5,552 bases of DNA from Bacteroidota bacterium (GCA_947457525.1 CANGXE010000125.1:1-5552); one strand, 5' to 3'; shown: positions 1-5,400, counted from the first letter of the stretch. Notes: generated by a model not told the origin, from the sequence alone. Numbers and translations: made by a program.

Positions 1-716
1 ATGGATAGCAAATCATCTTTCGATACTCCTTCTTTTCTTCGCGCCTCGATGATGGCATAAATCACATCATCCAAGGCTTGCATAGACTTTCGCTCTCTGA
101 TGTTGAAAGGTGTAGGAAACTTAGCGGGCAATCGAATGGGGTTATTCAGCTTCTCTACTGCATATTCATTCAAGCGCGTGATGTGTTCGCCCACTTGCAT
201 CGCTTTCTCTCTCGATAGGCCGCTGCTGAATATTGACTTAGAAATAATATCGAGCGTCAAATCGGTCATTTCGGGGAGCATGTCCACATCCCCACCATTT
301 TCGCTATAAGCTTTAAATCGGTCTACGGCTTCTTCTGTGCGCGCCACCATCATGGCCGTCAGCGCTGCTAACTTCTGCTTGTGAAAAGCCGGCTGTATCA
401 ACTTGCGTTGCTTTTTCCAAAACTCGCCTTCGCTGGTCAGCAAACCATTGCCGAGCAACACCGCCAACATCTCATACGCCAAACTCTTCGTATAGTTCTT
501 ATTGTTCTCCAACAACACATACTTCGCAAACTCCGGCTTGGCTGCCACCACCACTTTGTTGAACGGCAAACTCAACGAAAAAATGTCGCCATACTTCGCA
601 TGAAACCGAGTTAAGGTTTTCATCGGATGGTCTTTCAGCAAATACGCACTGCCGAAAAGCCAGTGTTTTTCGGTGGGGAATGCAGGGACTTTTCGATTGG
701 TGGTGACGCTAGACAT
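1..716 (-). CDS. Cytochrome P450, N-terminal 238 residues (runs off the left edge)
   Basis: Cytochromes P450 are haem-thiolate monooxygenases that insert one oxygen atom from O2 into an organic substrate; the substrate here cannot be told. Reading the minus strand from the ATG at 716 gives an open frame to the window edge with no stop. The clearest signature is the C-helix motif WKKQRKLIQPAFH at residues 100-112, whose W and R contact the haem propionates. It is preceded by the typical B-C region (NGLLTSEGEF, about 90-99). Upstream lie the usual FHAKYGDIFSL beta-1 segment (about 38-48) and KPEFAKYVLLEN (about 60-71). There is no N-terminal membrane anchor, so it is a soluble bacterial type. 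The I-helix, the ExxR motif and the haem-binding cysteine lie beyond the edge and cannot be checked; about 200 residues are missing. The start is 11 bases after the lgt stop, suggesting one transcript. No SD site is visible. Confidence 0.9.
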   Translation of the reverse strand, partial: MSSVTTNRKVPAFPTEKHWLFGSAYLLKDHPMKTLTRFHAKYGDIFSLSLPFNKVVVAAKPEFAKYVLLENNKNYTKSLAYEMLAVLLGNGLLTSEGEFWKKQRKLIQPAFHKQKLAALTAMMVARTEEAVDRFKAYSENGGDVDMLPEMTDLTLDIISKSIFSSGLSREKAMQVGEHITRLNEYAVEKLNNPIRLPAKFPTPFNIRERKSMQALDDVIYAIIEARRKEGVSKDDLLS

Positions 717-727
717 AAGCTGTAGGT

Positions 728-1993
728 TTAAGTTTCTTTTTGAGGCGACAAAGTAACGCCTTTGCCGGTGTAATACTTGTAAAGGTAGGCTGTGCTCACT
801 ATGCCTAAGATAAACAGTACAATCGAAATCAATTCGCTCTGTTTAAACGCTCCCCCCATCACATGATATAAATCGCGGCCCGACAAATCTCTAAACTGCT
901 CAATCACATAGCGCTGCACACCAATGAATATCATAAAGATAGTAAACACCATGCCGTGCATATACGTCAAGCGTTTGCGCAAACTCCAGAGTATAAGGAA
1001 AATGACAAAACACATAATAAATTCATAAATCGGAGTGGGGTAAACGGCCTGCGGCAGTTGCATACAGTGTTCCTCCACACAGCCCGGTATCGGCACGCCC
1101 TCGTTGATGATGTTGTGGGCATAGTTGTCGCTCCACATAAACTGCGGAAACCAATCCGGCTTCTGGTGCACGTTCACCACCCCCCAGTCGCCATCGCCCG
1201 AAGTCTGGCAACCAATTCGCCCAATGCCGTTGGCTAAAATGAACCCGGGCGCCACGCTATCAAACAAATGCGCCACGTGTATCTTCTTCCACTTGGCATA
1301 AATCGCAAAACCAATCCCCGCGCAAATCAAACCGCCATAAATACTCAAGCCGCTAAACATCGAGCCGATGGGGTCGTCCCAAAAATGAATGTAGTCTTGC
1401 GGGTTTTCTAAGTAGTTGAAAAAGTTAGCGCCCGTCACGCCCAACACTGCCGCTATCACCACCAAGTCCCCGATACTTTCGGAGGGATAATTCATCACTT
1501 GCTGTTTAATCGGCACGGGCAGCTGTTCTTTCTTGCGCGTGGTGTAGTAGTAATACGCCATCGCTCCTCCACACACCAAGCCGCCTATCCAGCTGCCGTA
1601 GGTAAACACCGAGCCGAGCTTCGCCAACAGGTTGCCTGTGCCGGGCATCATGTAGTCGCCTATCAGCAACTGACCGCTGCGCAACTGGCCCAAGTATGCA
1701 AACAACCCCAAGAACTTAAATCCGAGCATAAACATAAACAGAAAGTAAACGATACCCTCTTGCCACGATGGCCCTGCGCCCACTTCCTGCTCCGTAGCGA
1801 TGCCACGCATTAAGCCCAGCTTCTCTCTGCGCCTCATCTCCATGGCCGCCAACGAAGCCGCCACAAAAAAGCCTACCGCCACCCAAAAACCATAACTGTA
1901 TACCGGCAAAAAACGAAAGTCAGCCCAAGTGGCCTGACCGGATAACTCATATATAAAATCGGTCACACGACCATAACTGCGTAGTAAAATCAT
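728..1993 (-). CDS. lgt: Prolipoprotein diacylglyceryl transferase, long Bacteroidota-type form (421 aa)
   Basis: Lgt is an inner-membrane enzyme that moves diacylglycerol from phosphatidylglycerol to the lipobox cysteine of prolipoproteins, the first step of lipoprotein maturation. The protein is polytopic. Its first segment (about 31-50, YGFWVAVGFFVAASLAA) aligns with E. coli TM1. The Lgt signature is NGIGRIGCQTSGDGDWG at 255-271. Also visible are SIYGGLI (217-223), PTPIYE (319-324, the usual HPxQLYE) and QRYVIEQFR (360-368). The two arginines reported as essential in E. coli (R143, R239) align by eye with R259 and R361. It is about 130 residues longer than E. coli Lgt, mainly through an insertion at about 62-171 holding two extra hydrophobic segments. 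I chose the ATG at 1993 over the ATG at 2086: the extra 31 residues are polar, precede the first conserved part, and would consume the divergent promoter region. Likely first gene of an operon with the P450. Confidence 0.95.
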   Translation of the reverse strand: MILLRSYGRVTDFIYELSGQATWADFRFLPVYSYGFWVAVGFFVAASLAAMEMRRREKLGLMRGIATEQEVGAGPSWQEGIVYFLFMFMLGFKFLGLFAYLGQLRSGQLLIGDYMMPGTGNLLAKLGSVFTYGSWIGGLVCGGAMAYYYYTTRKKEQLPVPIKQQVMNYPSESIGDLVVIAAVLGVTGANFFNYLENPQDYIHFWDDPIGSMFSGLSIYGGLICAGIGFAIYAKWKKIHVAHLFDSVAPGFILANGIGRIGCQTSGDGDWGVVNVHQKPDWFPQFMWSDNYAHNIINEGVPIPGCVEEHCMQLPQAVYPTPIYEFIMCFVIFLILWSLRKRLTYMHGMVFTIFMIFIGVQRYVIEQFRDLSGRDLYHVMGGAFKQSELISIVLFILGIVSTAYLYKYYTGKGVTLSPQKET

Positions 1994-2010
1994 AAACACT
2001 TTATTAAAAG

Positions 2011-2018
2011 CGAATGTA
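2011..2018 (-). promoter_or_regulatory. Possible -7 promoter element for lgt (TACATTCG)
   Basis: On the minus strand TACATTCG differs at one position from the Bacteroidota -7 consensus TAnnTTTG and ends 17 bases before the chosen lgt ATG, in AT-rich sequence. I see no TTTG element at the expected distance upstream, so this is weak. The same octamer occurs just before the oxidoreductase start at 4300-4307. Confidence 0.25.
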
Positions 2019-2084
2019 CACGATTTGTGGGGGTTTTCTGCATTGCGCATGTCCATTTCGCAGCGCGCACCCACCTTTGCCGCC

Positions 2085-2336
2085 ATGGAACCACAAATCG
2101 GACTTTACGCCATCGTTGACGACCATGGCATCATTCACAGAACGATTATCGAAGAAGTGCAATACTTCAACGGAGCAGTCTATTGTGTGCGCTGCGCCAG
2201 CCTCGACCGGCAGTGGCACCGCGGCTTCTGGCCCGCGGAGATTAAATCGATTCTCCCCAACCCCGACCTCGATAAGTATCTGGCTGAACGCCAACGCAAG
2301 ATAGCGCTGAGCAATCGCTATTTGTATAAACGGTGA
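2085..2336 (+). CDS. Small hypothetical protein (83 aa), function unknown
   Basis: I do not recognise this family. The frame from the ATG at 2085 to TGA at 2334 encodes a soluble, charged protein without a signal peptide or membrane segment. Residues 6-30 (GLYAIVDDHGIIHRTIIEEVQYFNG) look like two beta-strands around a turn. A CVRC pair follows at 34-37, then two tryptophans (W44, W49) in a QWHRGFWPAEI stretch, and a basic helical tail (about 60-83, ending NRYLYKR). Its codons resemble those of the neighbouring genes and the composition is protein-like, which is why I prefer it to the longer antisense frame. In-frame ATGs at 2049 and 2025 would add 12 or 20 residues but give low-complexity leaders. 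It is divergent from lgt (91-base gap) and convergent with mtaB, so it probably forms its own transcript. A single CxxC is not enough to claim zinc binding. Confidence 0.6.
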   Translation: MEPQIGLYAIVDDHGIIHRTIIEEVQYFNGAVYCVRCASLDRQWHRGFWPAEIKSILPNPDLDKYLAERQRKIALSNRYLYKR

Positions 2337-2362
2337 TGCAGCGGGAAGCAACGAAGTAATTA

Positions 2363-2392
2363 TTTCTCACGGATTGCACGGATTACATGGAT
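2363..2392 (+). repeat. Period-9 intergenic repeat, copy 1
   Basis: After TTTCT come three successive 9-mers: CACGGATTG, CACGGATTA and CATGGATAG (2368-2394). A second, diverged copy in the same orientation lies at 4129-4159, upstream of mtaB. The shared frame is TTTCT followed by CACRGAT-type units. It sits 26 bases after the stop of the 83-residue gene. Confidence 0.75.
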
Positions 2393-2434
2393 AGTTGAAA
2401 ATTGACAACGGGAAACTGGACTTATTTAACCAAT

Positions 2435-2463
2435 AAGCACACTCAAAACACTGAGGCTTTTTT
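2435..2463 (+). terminator. Candidate intrinsic terminator of the 83-aa gene
   Basis: AAGC (2435-2438) and CTCA (2442-2445) pair with TGAG (2452-2455) and GCTT (2456-2459). This gives an eight-pair stem with a three-base bulge (ACA) and a six-base loop, running into T6 at 2458-2463. The T-run supports termination in the plus direction. The bulge and the roughly 100-base distance from the stop codon weaken the call. Confidence 0.4.
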
Positions 2464-2584
2464 GCAGCCAAGGAACGAAGCAGCAAAGTTTGATTTTAGC
2501 GGGGTTCGCAGCACCTACAGCCGCGTTTACGGCAGGAAAAATGGAAGATTGGGCAGGGGAAGTGGATTTTTTTGAGGATTGGGG

Positions 2585-2600
2585 CAGGTTTTTTGACCTG
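2585..2600. repeat. Short inverted repeat CAGGT/ACCTG
   Basis: CAGGT (2585-2589) and ACCTG (2596-2600) are perfect inverted copies around TTTTTG. With only five pairs and no adjacent T-run after the stem, its role is unclear. Confidence 0.35.
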
Positions 2601-2613
2601 GTGTTTGTTTTCG

Positions 2614-2639
2614 CCTGTATTGGTGTTGTCACCAACAGG
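2614..2639. repeat. Strong hairpin in the convergent intergenic region
   Basis: The left arm CCTGT-AT-TGGTG (2614-2625) pairs with CACCAACAGG (2630-2639). This gives ten base pairs interrupted by a two-base AT bulge, closed by a TTGT loop. No T-run follows on either strand, so it is not a classic intrinsic terminator. It could act as a processing or mRNA-end structure for the convergent transcripts, or be part of a dispersed intergenic element. Confidence 0.6.
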
Positions 2640-2661
2640 AGATTAACACGAAAGTCGAAAT

Positions 2662-2677
2662 AGTTCACAGTACGTAG
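2662..2677 (+). repeat. 16-base direct repeat, copy 1 (consensus AGTTCACARTAYGTAG)
   Basis: AGTTCACAGTACGTAG matches 4238-4253 at 14 of 16 positions, both differences being transitions. It lies 76 bases downstream of the mtaB stop; the other copy lies upstream of mtaB. Function unknown. Confidence 0.5.
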
Positions 2678-2753
2678 CCGCGTGGCAGACATATGAACGC
2701 GAAGAAGCGGACAGTAAAGGCCATGAAATGAAGCCAACGCGTGGGAAGTTTTT

Positions 2754-4091
2754 CTAAGTGCTTAAGCTCATGGCTGCTGCGGCTTCGCCTTTGACGTAGC
2801 CGAAGGTGGAGAACTCGAAGAGGTAGATGGTGCGCAGGGTGTTCACCCAGTCTTCGCGGTAGGGCACCGCTACTTTGATATAGTTGTCGGTGAAGCCATA
2901 CATGATGCCATTGTCGTTTTCGGCTTCAAACAGTACCGTGCGCTCCGTGCCCAGGTGTTGCTCGTAGAAGTGGCGCTTCTTTTTTTCCGACAAGATGCGG
3001 AGCATTTTGTTGCGCTCTTTGCGTACGGCTTGCGACACTATGGGTTCAATGTTCAGGGCGCGGGTGTTGGCGCGCTCGCTGTACGTAAACACGTGCAGAT
3101 ACGACACATCGAGCGAATTGATGAAGTTGTAGGTTTCGAGAAACTGTTCTTCGGTTTCACCCGGAAATCCGACAATCACGTCTACGCCAATGCAAGCGTG
3201 AGGCATCACGGCTTTTATATTCTCTACCCGCTCGCGATATAGCTTGGTGAGGTACTTTCTGCGCATGAGCTTGAGTATCTTATCCGAGCCGCTTTGGAGC
3301 GGAATGTGGAAGTGGGGCGTGAAGGTGGGGCTCTGCGCCACGAAGTCGATAATATCGTTAGTCAATAGGTTCGGCTCGATAGAAGAAATGCGCCAACGGT
3401 TCACGGCTTCGAGCGGCTCGAGGGCGCGGATGAGGGCAAAGAAATCTTCTTCGGTGCGCTCGAGGCCATCGGTGGTCTTGCCAAAGTCGCCAATGTTAAC
3501 GCCCGTCAGCACCACTTCTTTGACGCCCGTGGCGGCTACTTTGCGCGCCACTTCTAGTGTCTTTTCAATGCTATTGCTGCGGCTCTTTCCGCGCGCCATG
3601 GGGATGGTGCAGAAGGAGCAGAAATAGTCGCAGCCGTCTTGCACTTTAAGAAAACTGCGGGTGCGTTCGCCATGCGAATAGGCATCGGCATAGAAGCCGA
3701 CATCGTCTATGGCTCCGCTGATGACCTTGGCCGCAATGTCGGTCTCGAGTTGCTCGAGGTAAGTGTGTATCTTAAACTTTTCGTTAGCGCCCAGCACAAG
3801 ATTTACTCCGTTGATGCCCGCTATCTCCTCGGGCTTTAGCTGTGCATAGCAACCCACCACTACGACTTTAGCCTCAGGGTTGGTGCGCTTGGCGGTCTTC
3901 ACAATCTGCCGCGTTTCTTTGTCGGCATTTTGGGTGACGGAGCAGGTGTTGATGATGTAGTAATCGGCCACTTCGCCAAAGTCTACTTTCTGATAGCCTT
4001 CGTCAACAAGCGTTCGGGCGATGGCCGAAGTTTCGGAGAAGTTGAGCTTGCAGCCTAGAGTATGTAGCGCGACTTTGCGGTTATAAAACAT
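2754..4091 (-). CDS. mtaB: MiaB/MtaB-type radical-SAM tRNA methylthiotransferase (445 aa)
   Basis: Enzymes of this family add a methylthio group to position 37 adenosine of tRNAs. MtaB converts t6A to ms2t6A using two [4Fe-4S] clusters and SAM. The N-terminal UPF0004 domain shows its three cluster cysteines: TLGCKLN (C14), NTCSVT (C50) and GCYAQ (C81). The radical-SAM CxxxCxxC is GCDYFCSFC (C154, C158, C161), followed by the family-typical IPMARGKSRS (163-172). Further family blocks are SSIEPN (236-241), HFHIPLQSGSD (260-270) and DVIVGFPGET (304-313). A TRAM-like RNA-binding domain covers about 375-437. The TLGCKLN start and overall length favour MtaB over MiaB or RimO. I chose the ATG at 4091 over the ATG at 4145 because the 18 extra residues lack conservation and partly lie in an intergenic repeat. 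It is a single gene, divergent from the oxidoreductase and convergent with the 83-residue gene. Confidence 0.92.
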   Translation of the reverse strand: MFYNRKVALHTLGCKLNFSETSAIARTLVDEGYQKVDFGEVADYYIINTCSVTQNADKETRQIVKTAKRTNPEAKVVVVGCYAQLKPEEIAGINGVNLVLGANEKFKIHTYLEQLETDIAAKVISGAIDDVGFYADAYSHGERTRSFLKVQDGCDYFCSFCTIPMARGKSRSNSIEKTLEVARKVAATGVKEVVLTGVNIGDFGKTTDGLERTEEDFFALIRALEPLEAVNRWRISSIEPNLLTNDIIDFVAQSPTFTPHFHIPLQSGSDKILKLMRRKYLTKLYRERVENIKAVMPHACIGVDVIVGFPGETEEQFLETYNFINSLDVSYLHVFTYSERANTRALNIEPIVSQAVRKERNKMLRILSEKKKRHFYEQHLGTERTVLFEAENDNGIMYGFTDNYIKVAVPYREDWVNTLRTIYLFEFSTFGYVKGEAAAAMSLST

Positions 4092-4097
4092 GGGTGG

Positions 4098-4105
4098 CAA
4101 AAATA
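4098..4105 (-). promoter_or_regulatory. Possible -7 promoter element for mtaB (TATTTTTG)
   Basis: On the minus strand TATTTTTG matches the Bacteroidota TAnnTTTG consensus fully, six bases before the mtaB ATG. If used, the leader would be almost absent. No TTTG partner is evident 17-23 bases upstream, and an AT-rich start region could give this match by chance. Confidence 0.3.
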
Positions 4106-4128
4106 GTAAACTAGCGGGAAAAAGATTG

Positions 4129-4159
4129 TTTCTCACAGATCGCACAGATAAACACGGAT
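4129..4159 (+). repeat. Period-9 intergenic repeat, copy 2
   Basis: TTTCT is followed by CACAGATCG, CACAGATAAA and CACGGATGA (4134-4161), a diverged copy of 2363-2392 in the same orientation with one extra base in the middle unit. It lies 38 bases upstream of the chosen mtaB start and overlaps the rejected longer mtaB N-terminus. Confidence 0.75.
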
Positions 4160-4237
4160 GATTTGAACGCTGAATTATTCCACCCCCCCTCTGCTTAGCA
4201 AACGGAAGACAAGGCGGAATTGGCTAAAAATTAAAGC

Positions 4238-4253
4238 AGTTCACAATATGTAG
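4238..4253 (+). repeat. 16-base direct repeat, copy 2
   Basis: AGTTCACAATATGTAG differs from 2662-2677 only by two transitions. Here it lies in the divergent mtaB/oxidoreductase intergenic region, 20 bases before the 8+3+8 palindrome. Confidence 0.5.
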
Positions 4254-4272
4254 GGCAAATCATTTCTACCGA

Positions 4273-4291
4273 TAGTGTAGCGCCTACACTA
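4273..4291. promoter_or_regulatory. Perfect 8+3+8 palindrome, candidate operator of the oxidoreductase gene
   Basis: TAGTGTAG (4273-4280) and CTACACTA (4284-4291) are exact inverted copies around CGC, ending 20 bases before the ATG at 4312. The flanking genes are divergent, so a terminator is not expected here; a dimeric regulator site is the simplest reading. An RNA hairpin in the leader is the alternative. Additional GTAG/CTAC half-sites occur at 4250-4253 and 4266-4269. The cognate regulator is not encoded in this window. Confidence 0.55.
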
Positions 4292-4299
4292 GCCGGGCT

Positions 4300-4307
4300 T
4301 ACATTCG
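4300..4307 (+). promoter_or_regulatory. Possible -7 promoter element for the oxidoreductase (TACATTCG)
   Basis: TACATTCG is one mismatch from TAnnTTTG and identical to the octamer before lgt. It ends only four bases before the ATG, so use of it would give a leaderless transcript. No upstream TTTG partner is seen; the call is weak. Confidence 0.2.
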
Positions 4308-4311
4308 TGGC

Positions 4312-5307
4312 ATGACAAAAAGGGTTCGTGTTGGTTTATTTGGCGTAGGGCACTTGGGGCGCATTCATCTTCGCTTGCTGAAAGAGATAGCCGGATTTGA
4401 GGTGATTGGCTTCGTAGACCCGGACGATGCGAATGCCGAAAAAGCCATAGCCGAGTTTGGCGTCAAGCGTTTCACCGATGCCACCACCCTCATCACCGCG
4501 TGCGATGCGCTCGACATCGTTTCGCCCACCACTACCCACTTCGCCATTGCCGAACAAGCCATCAAACAGTTCAAACATATCTTCATCGAAAAGCCTTTGG
4601 CGGCCAACATCACCGAAGCCAAGGAATTGGTGAAGCTAGTAGACGAAGCCCGTGTGAAAGCGATGGTGGGCCATGTGGAGCGATTTAACCCCGCTTTGCT
4701 GAGTTTGAAAGACAAGGACATACATCCGATGTTTATTGAGGTGCACCGCTTGGCAGAGTTTAATCCGCGAGGCACAGATGTGAGCGTGGTGTTGGACCTG
4801 ATGATCCACGACATTGACATTATCCTCAGCCTCGTGAAAGCCAACGTGAAAAAAGTGAGCGCAAGCGGTGTGGCTATTGTGAGCAAAACGCCAGACATAG
4901 CGAATGCACGCATCGAGTTTGATAACGGCTGTGTGGCAAACATGACGGCCAGCCGCATATCCGTAAAGAGTATGCGCAAGATGCGGATATTTCAACCGGG
5001 CGCCTACATCAGCATGGACTTCTTGAAAAAGAAGAGCGATATATTCAGCATAGCCGACCAAGCACCTGCCGATGCCGACATCAATTTCTTTGAATTGGAG
5101 CTACAAGACAAAGCGAAAAAGTTTATCACTTTCGAAACAGCCGAGAAGAAAGATGTGAATGCCATCAAAATGGAACTTGAGCTGTTTCAAGAAGCTATTG
5201 TTAACGATACGCCTGTGCCGGTGAGTGCACAAGACGGCTACAACGCCATGCACCTTGCACAACAAATCCTCGACAAAATCAATCATCAATTGATGGTGAA
5301 AAAGTAA
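4312..5307 (+). CDS. Gfo/Idh/MocA-family NAD(P)-dependent oxidoreductase (331 aa)
   Basis: This family oxidises or reduces hydroxyl groups of sugars, nucleotide sugars, inositols and related compounds in the cytoplasm. The Rossmann domain (about 5-122) begins VRVGLFGVGHLGRIH with the GxGxxG motif at 11-16. D36 at the end of beta-2 (GFVDPD) suggests NAD preference. The family EKP motif is at 93-95, with the catalytic-type lysine K94. GHVERFNPALL follows at 120-130. The C-terminal substrate domain contains LDLMIHDIDI (161-170), with H166 and D167 in the usual catalytic HD position. Length is normal. The GHVERFNP motif recalls UDP-GlcNAc 3-dehydrogenases (GnnA type), but I cannot assign a substrate: no partner aminotransferase, acyltransferase or sugar-pathway gene is in the window. 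It has its own intergenic region with a palindromic site; the next gene starts 93 bases downstream. Confidence 0.93.
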   Translation: MTKRVRVGLFGVGHLGRIHLRLLKEIAGFEVIGFVDPDDANAEKAIAEFGVKRFTDATTLITACDALDIVSPTTTHFAIAEQAIKQFKHIFIEKPLAANITEAKELVKLVDEARVKAMVGHVERFNPALLSLKDKDIHPMFIEVHRLAEFNPRGTDVSVVLDLMIHDIDIILSLVKANVKKVSASGVAIVSKTPDIANARIEFDNGCVANMTASRISVKSMRKMRIFQPGAYISMDFLKKKSDIFSIADQAPADADINFFELELQDKAKKFITFETAEKKDVNAIKMELELFQEAIVNDTPVPVSAQDGYNAMHLAQQILDKINHQLMVKK

Positions 5308-5339
5308 GTTTTGCTCCTCTGCCTTAGGCGCTAAATTAT

Positions 5340-5371
5340 TTTCGGTTTAATTTGCACTAAACCAACTGAAA
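5340..5371. repeat. Inverted repeat between the oxidoreductase and the lipoprotein gene
   Basis: GGTTTA (5344-5349) and TAAACC (5358-5363) form six pairs around an eight-base loop. TTTC (5340-5343) and GAAA (5368-5371) could extend the stem across a four-base bulge. No T-run follows directly, so it is a poor intrinsic terminator; it may be regulatory or incidental. Confidence 0.35.
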
Positions 5372-5386
5372 CTTCGTTTACGTTTT
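5351..5386 (+). promoter_or_regulatory. Possible Bacteroidota-type promoter for the lipoprotein gene
   Basis: TTTG (5351-5354) and TACGTTTT (5379-5386, one mismatch from TAnnTTTG) are separated by 24 bases, slightly longer than the usual 17-23. The start codon follows 14 bases after the second element. This is a motif match only. Confidence 0.25.
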
Positions 5387-5400
5387 TTCTATTCCCTGAC

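Larger units (their letters stand above)
2337..2753. other. Intergenic region between convergent genes; no convincing gene
   Basis: These 417 bases separate the 3' ends of the 83-residue gene and mtaB. They hold a period-9 triple repeat (2363-2394), a candidate plus-strand terminator (2435-2463), a short inverted repeat (CAGGT/ACCTG, 2585-2600), a ten-pair hairpin (2614-2639) and one copy of a 16-base direct repeat (2662-2677). There are several T6-T7 runs on the plus strand. A 103-codon minus-strand frame at 2426-2737 is open, but it runs through all of these structures except the period-9 repeat and shows no family motif. I see no clear terminator for mtaB just after its TAG. Confidence 0.7.

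Noticed and set aside
381..614. Plus-strand open frame over the P450 gene
   Set aside because: Antisense shadow; the minus strand here encodes the C-helix and flanking P450 segments.
2004..2351. Minus-strand open frame antisense to the 83-residue gene
   Set aside because: It would cover the lgt promoter region and the opposite-strand gene; its composition is less protein-like and no motif is visible.
2426..2737. Minus-strand open frame of 103 codons in the convergent intergenic region
   Set aside because: It runs through the candidate terminator, both inverted repeats and one direct repeat, has no recognisable domain, and has a low-complexity S/K/P/A composition. Probably a chance frame in repeat-like DNA.
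4092..4145. Longer mtaB N-terminus from the ATG at 4145
   Set aside because: The 18 added residues are not part of the conserved UPF0004 start and partly translate the period-9 repeat.
4365..4979. 204-codon minus-strand open frame inside the oxidoreductase gene
   Set aside because: Antisense shadow of a gene with clear family motifs; Ser/Met-rich translation with no domain.
5321..5329. GCC-TTA-GGC mini-palindrome as terminator of the oxidoreductase gene
   Set aside because: Only three base pairs and no T-run directly after it.
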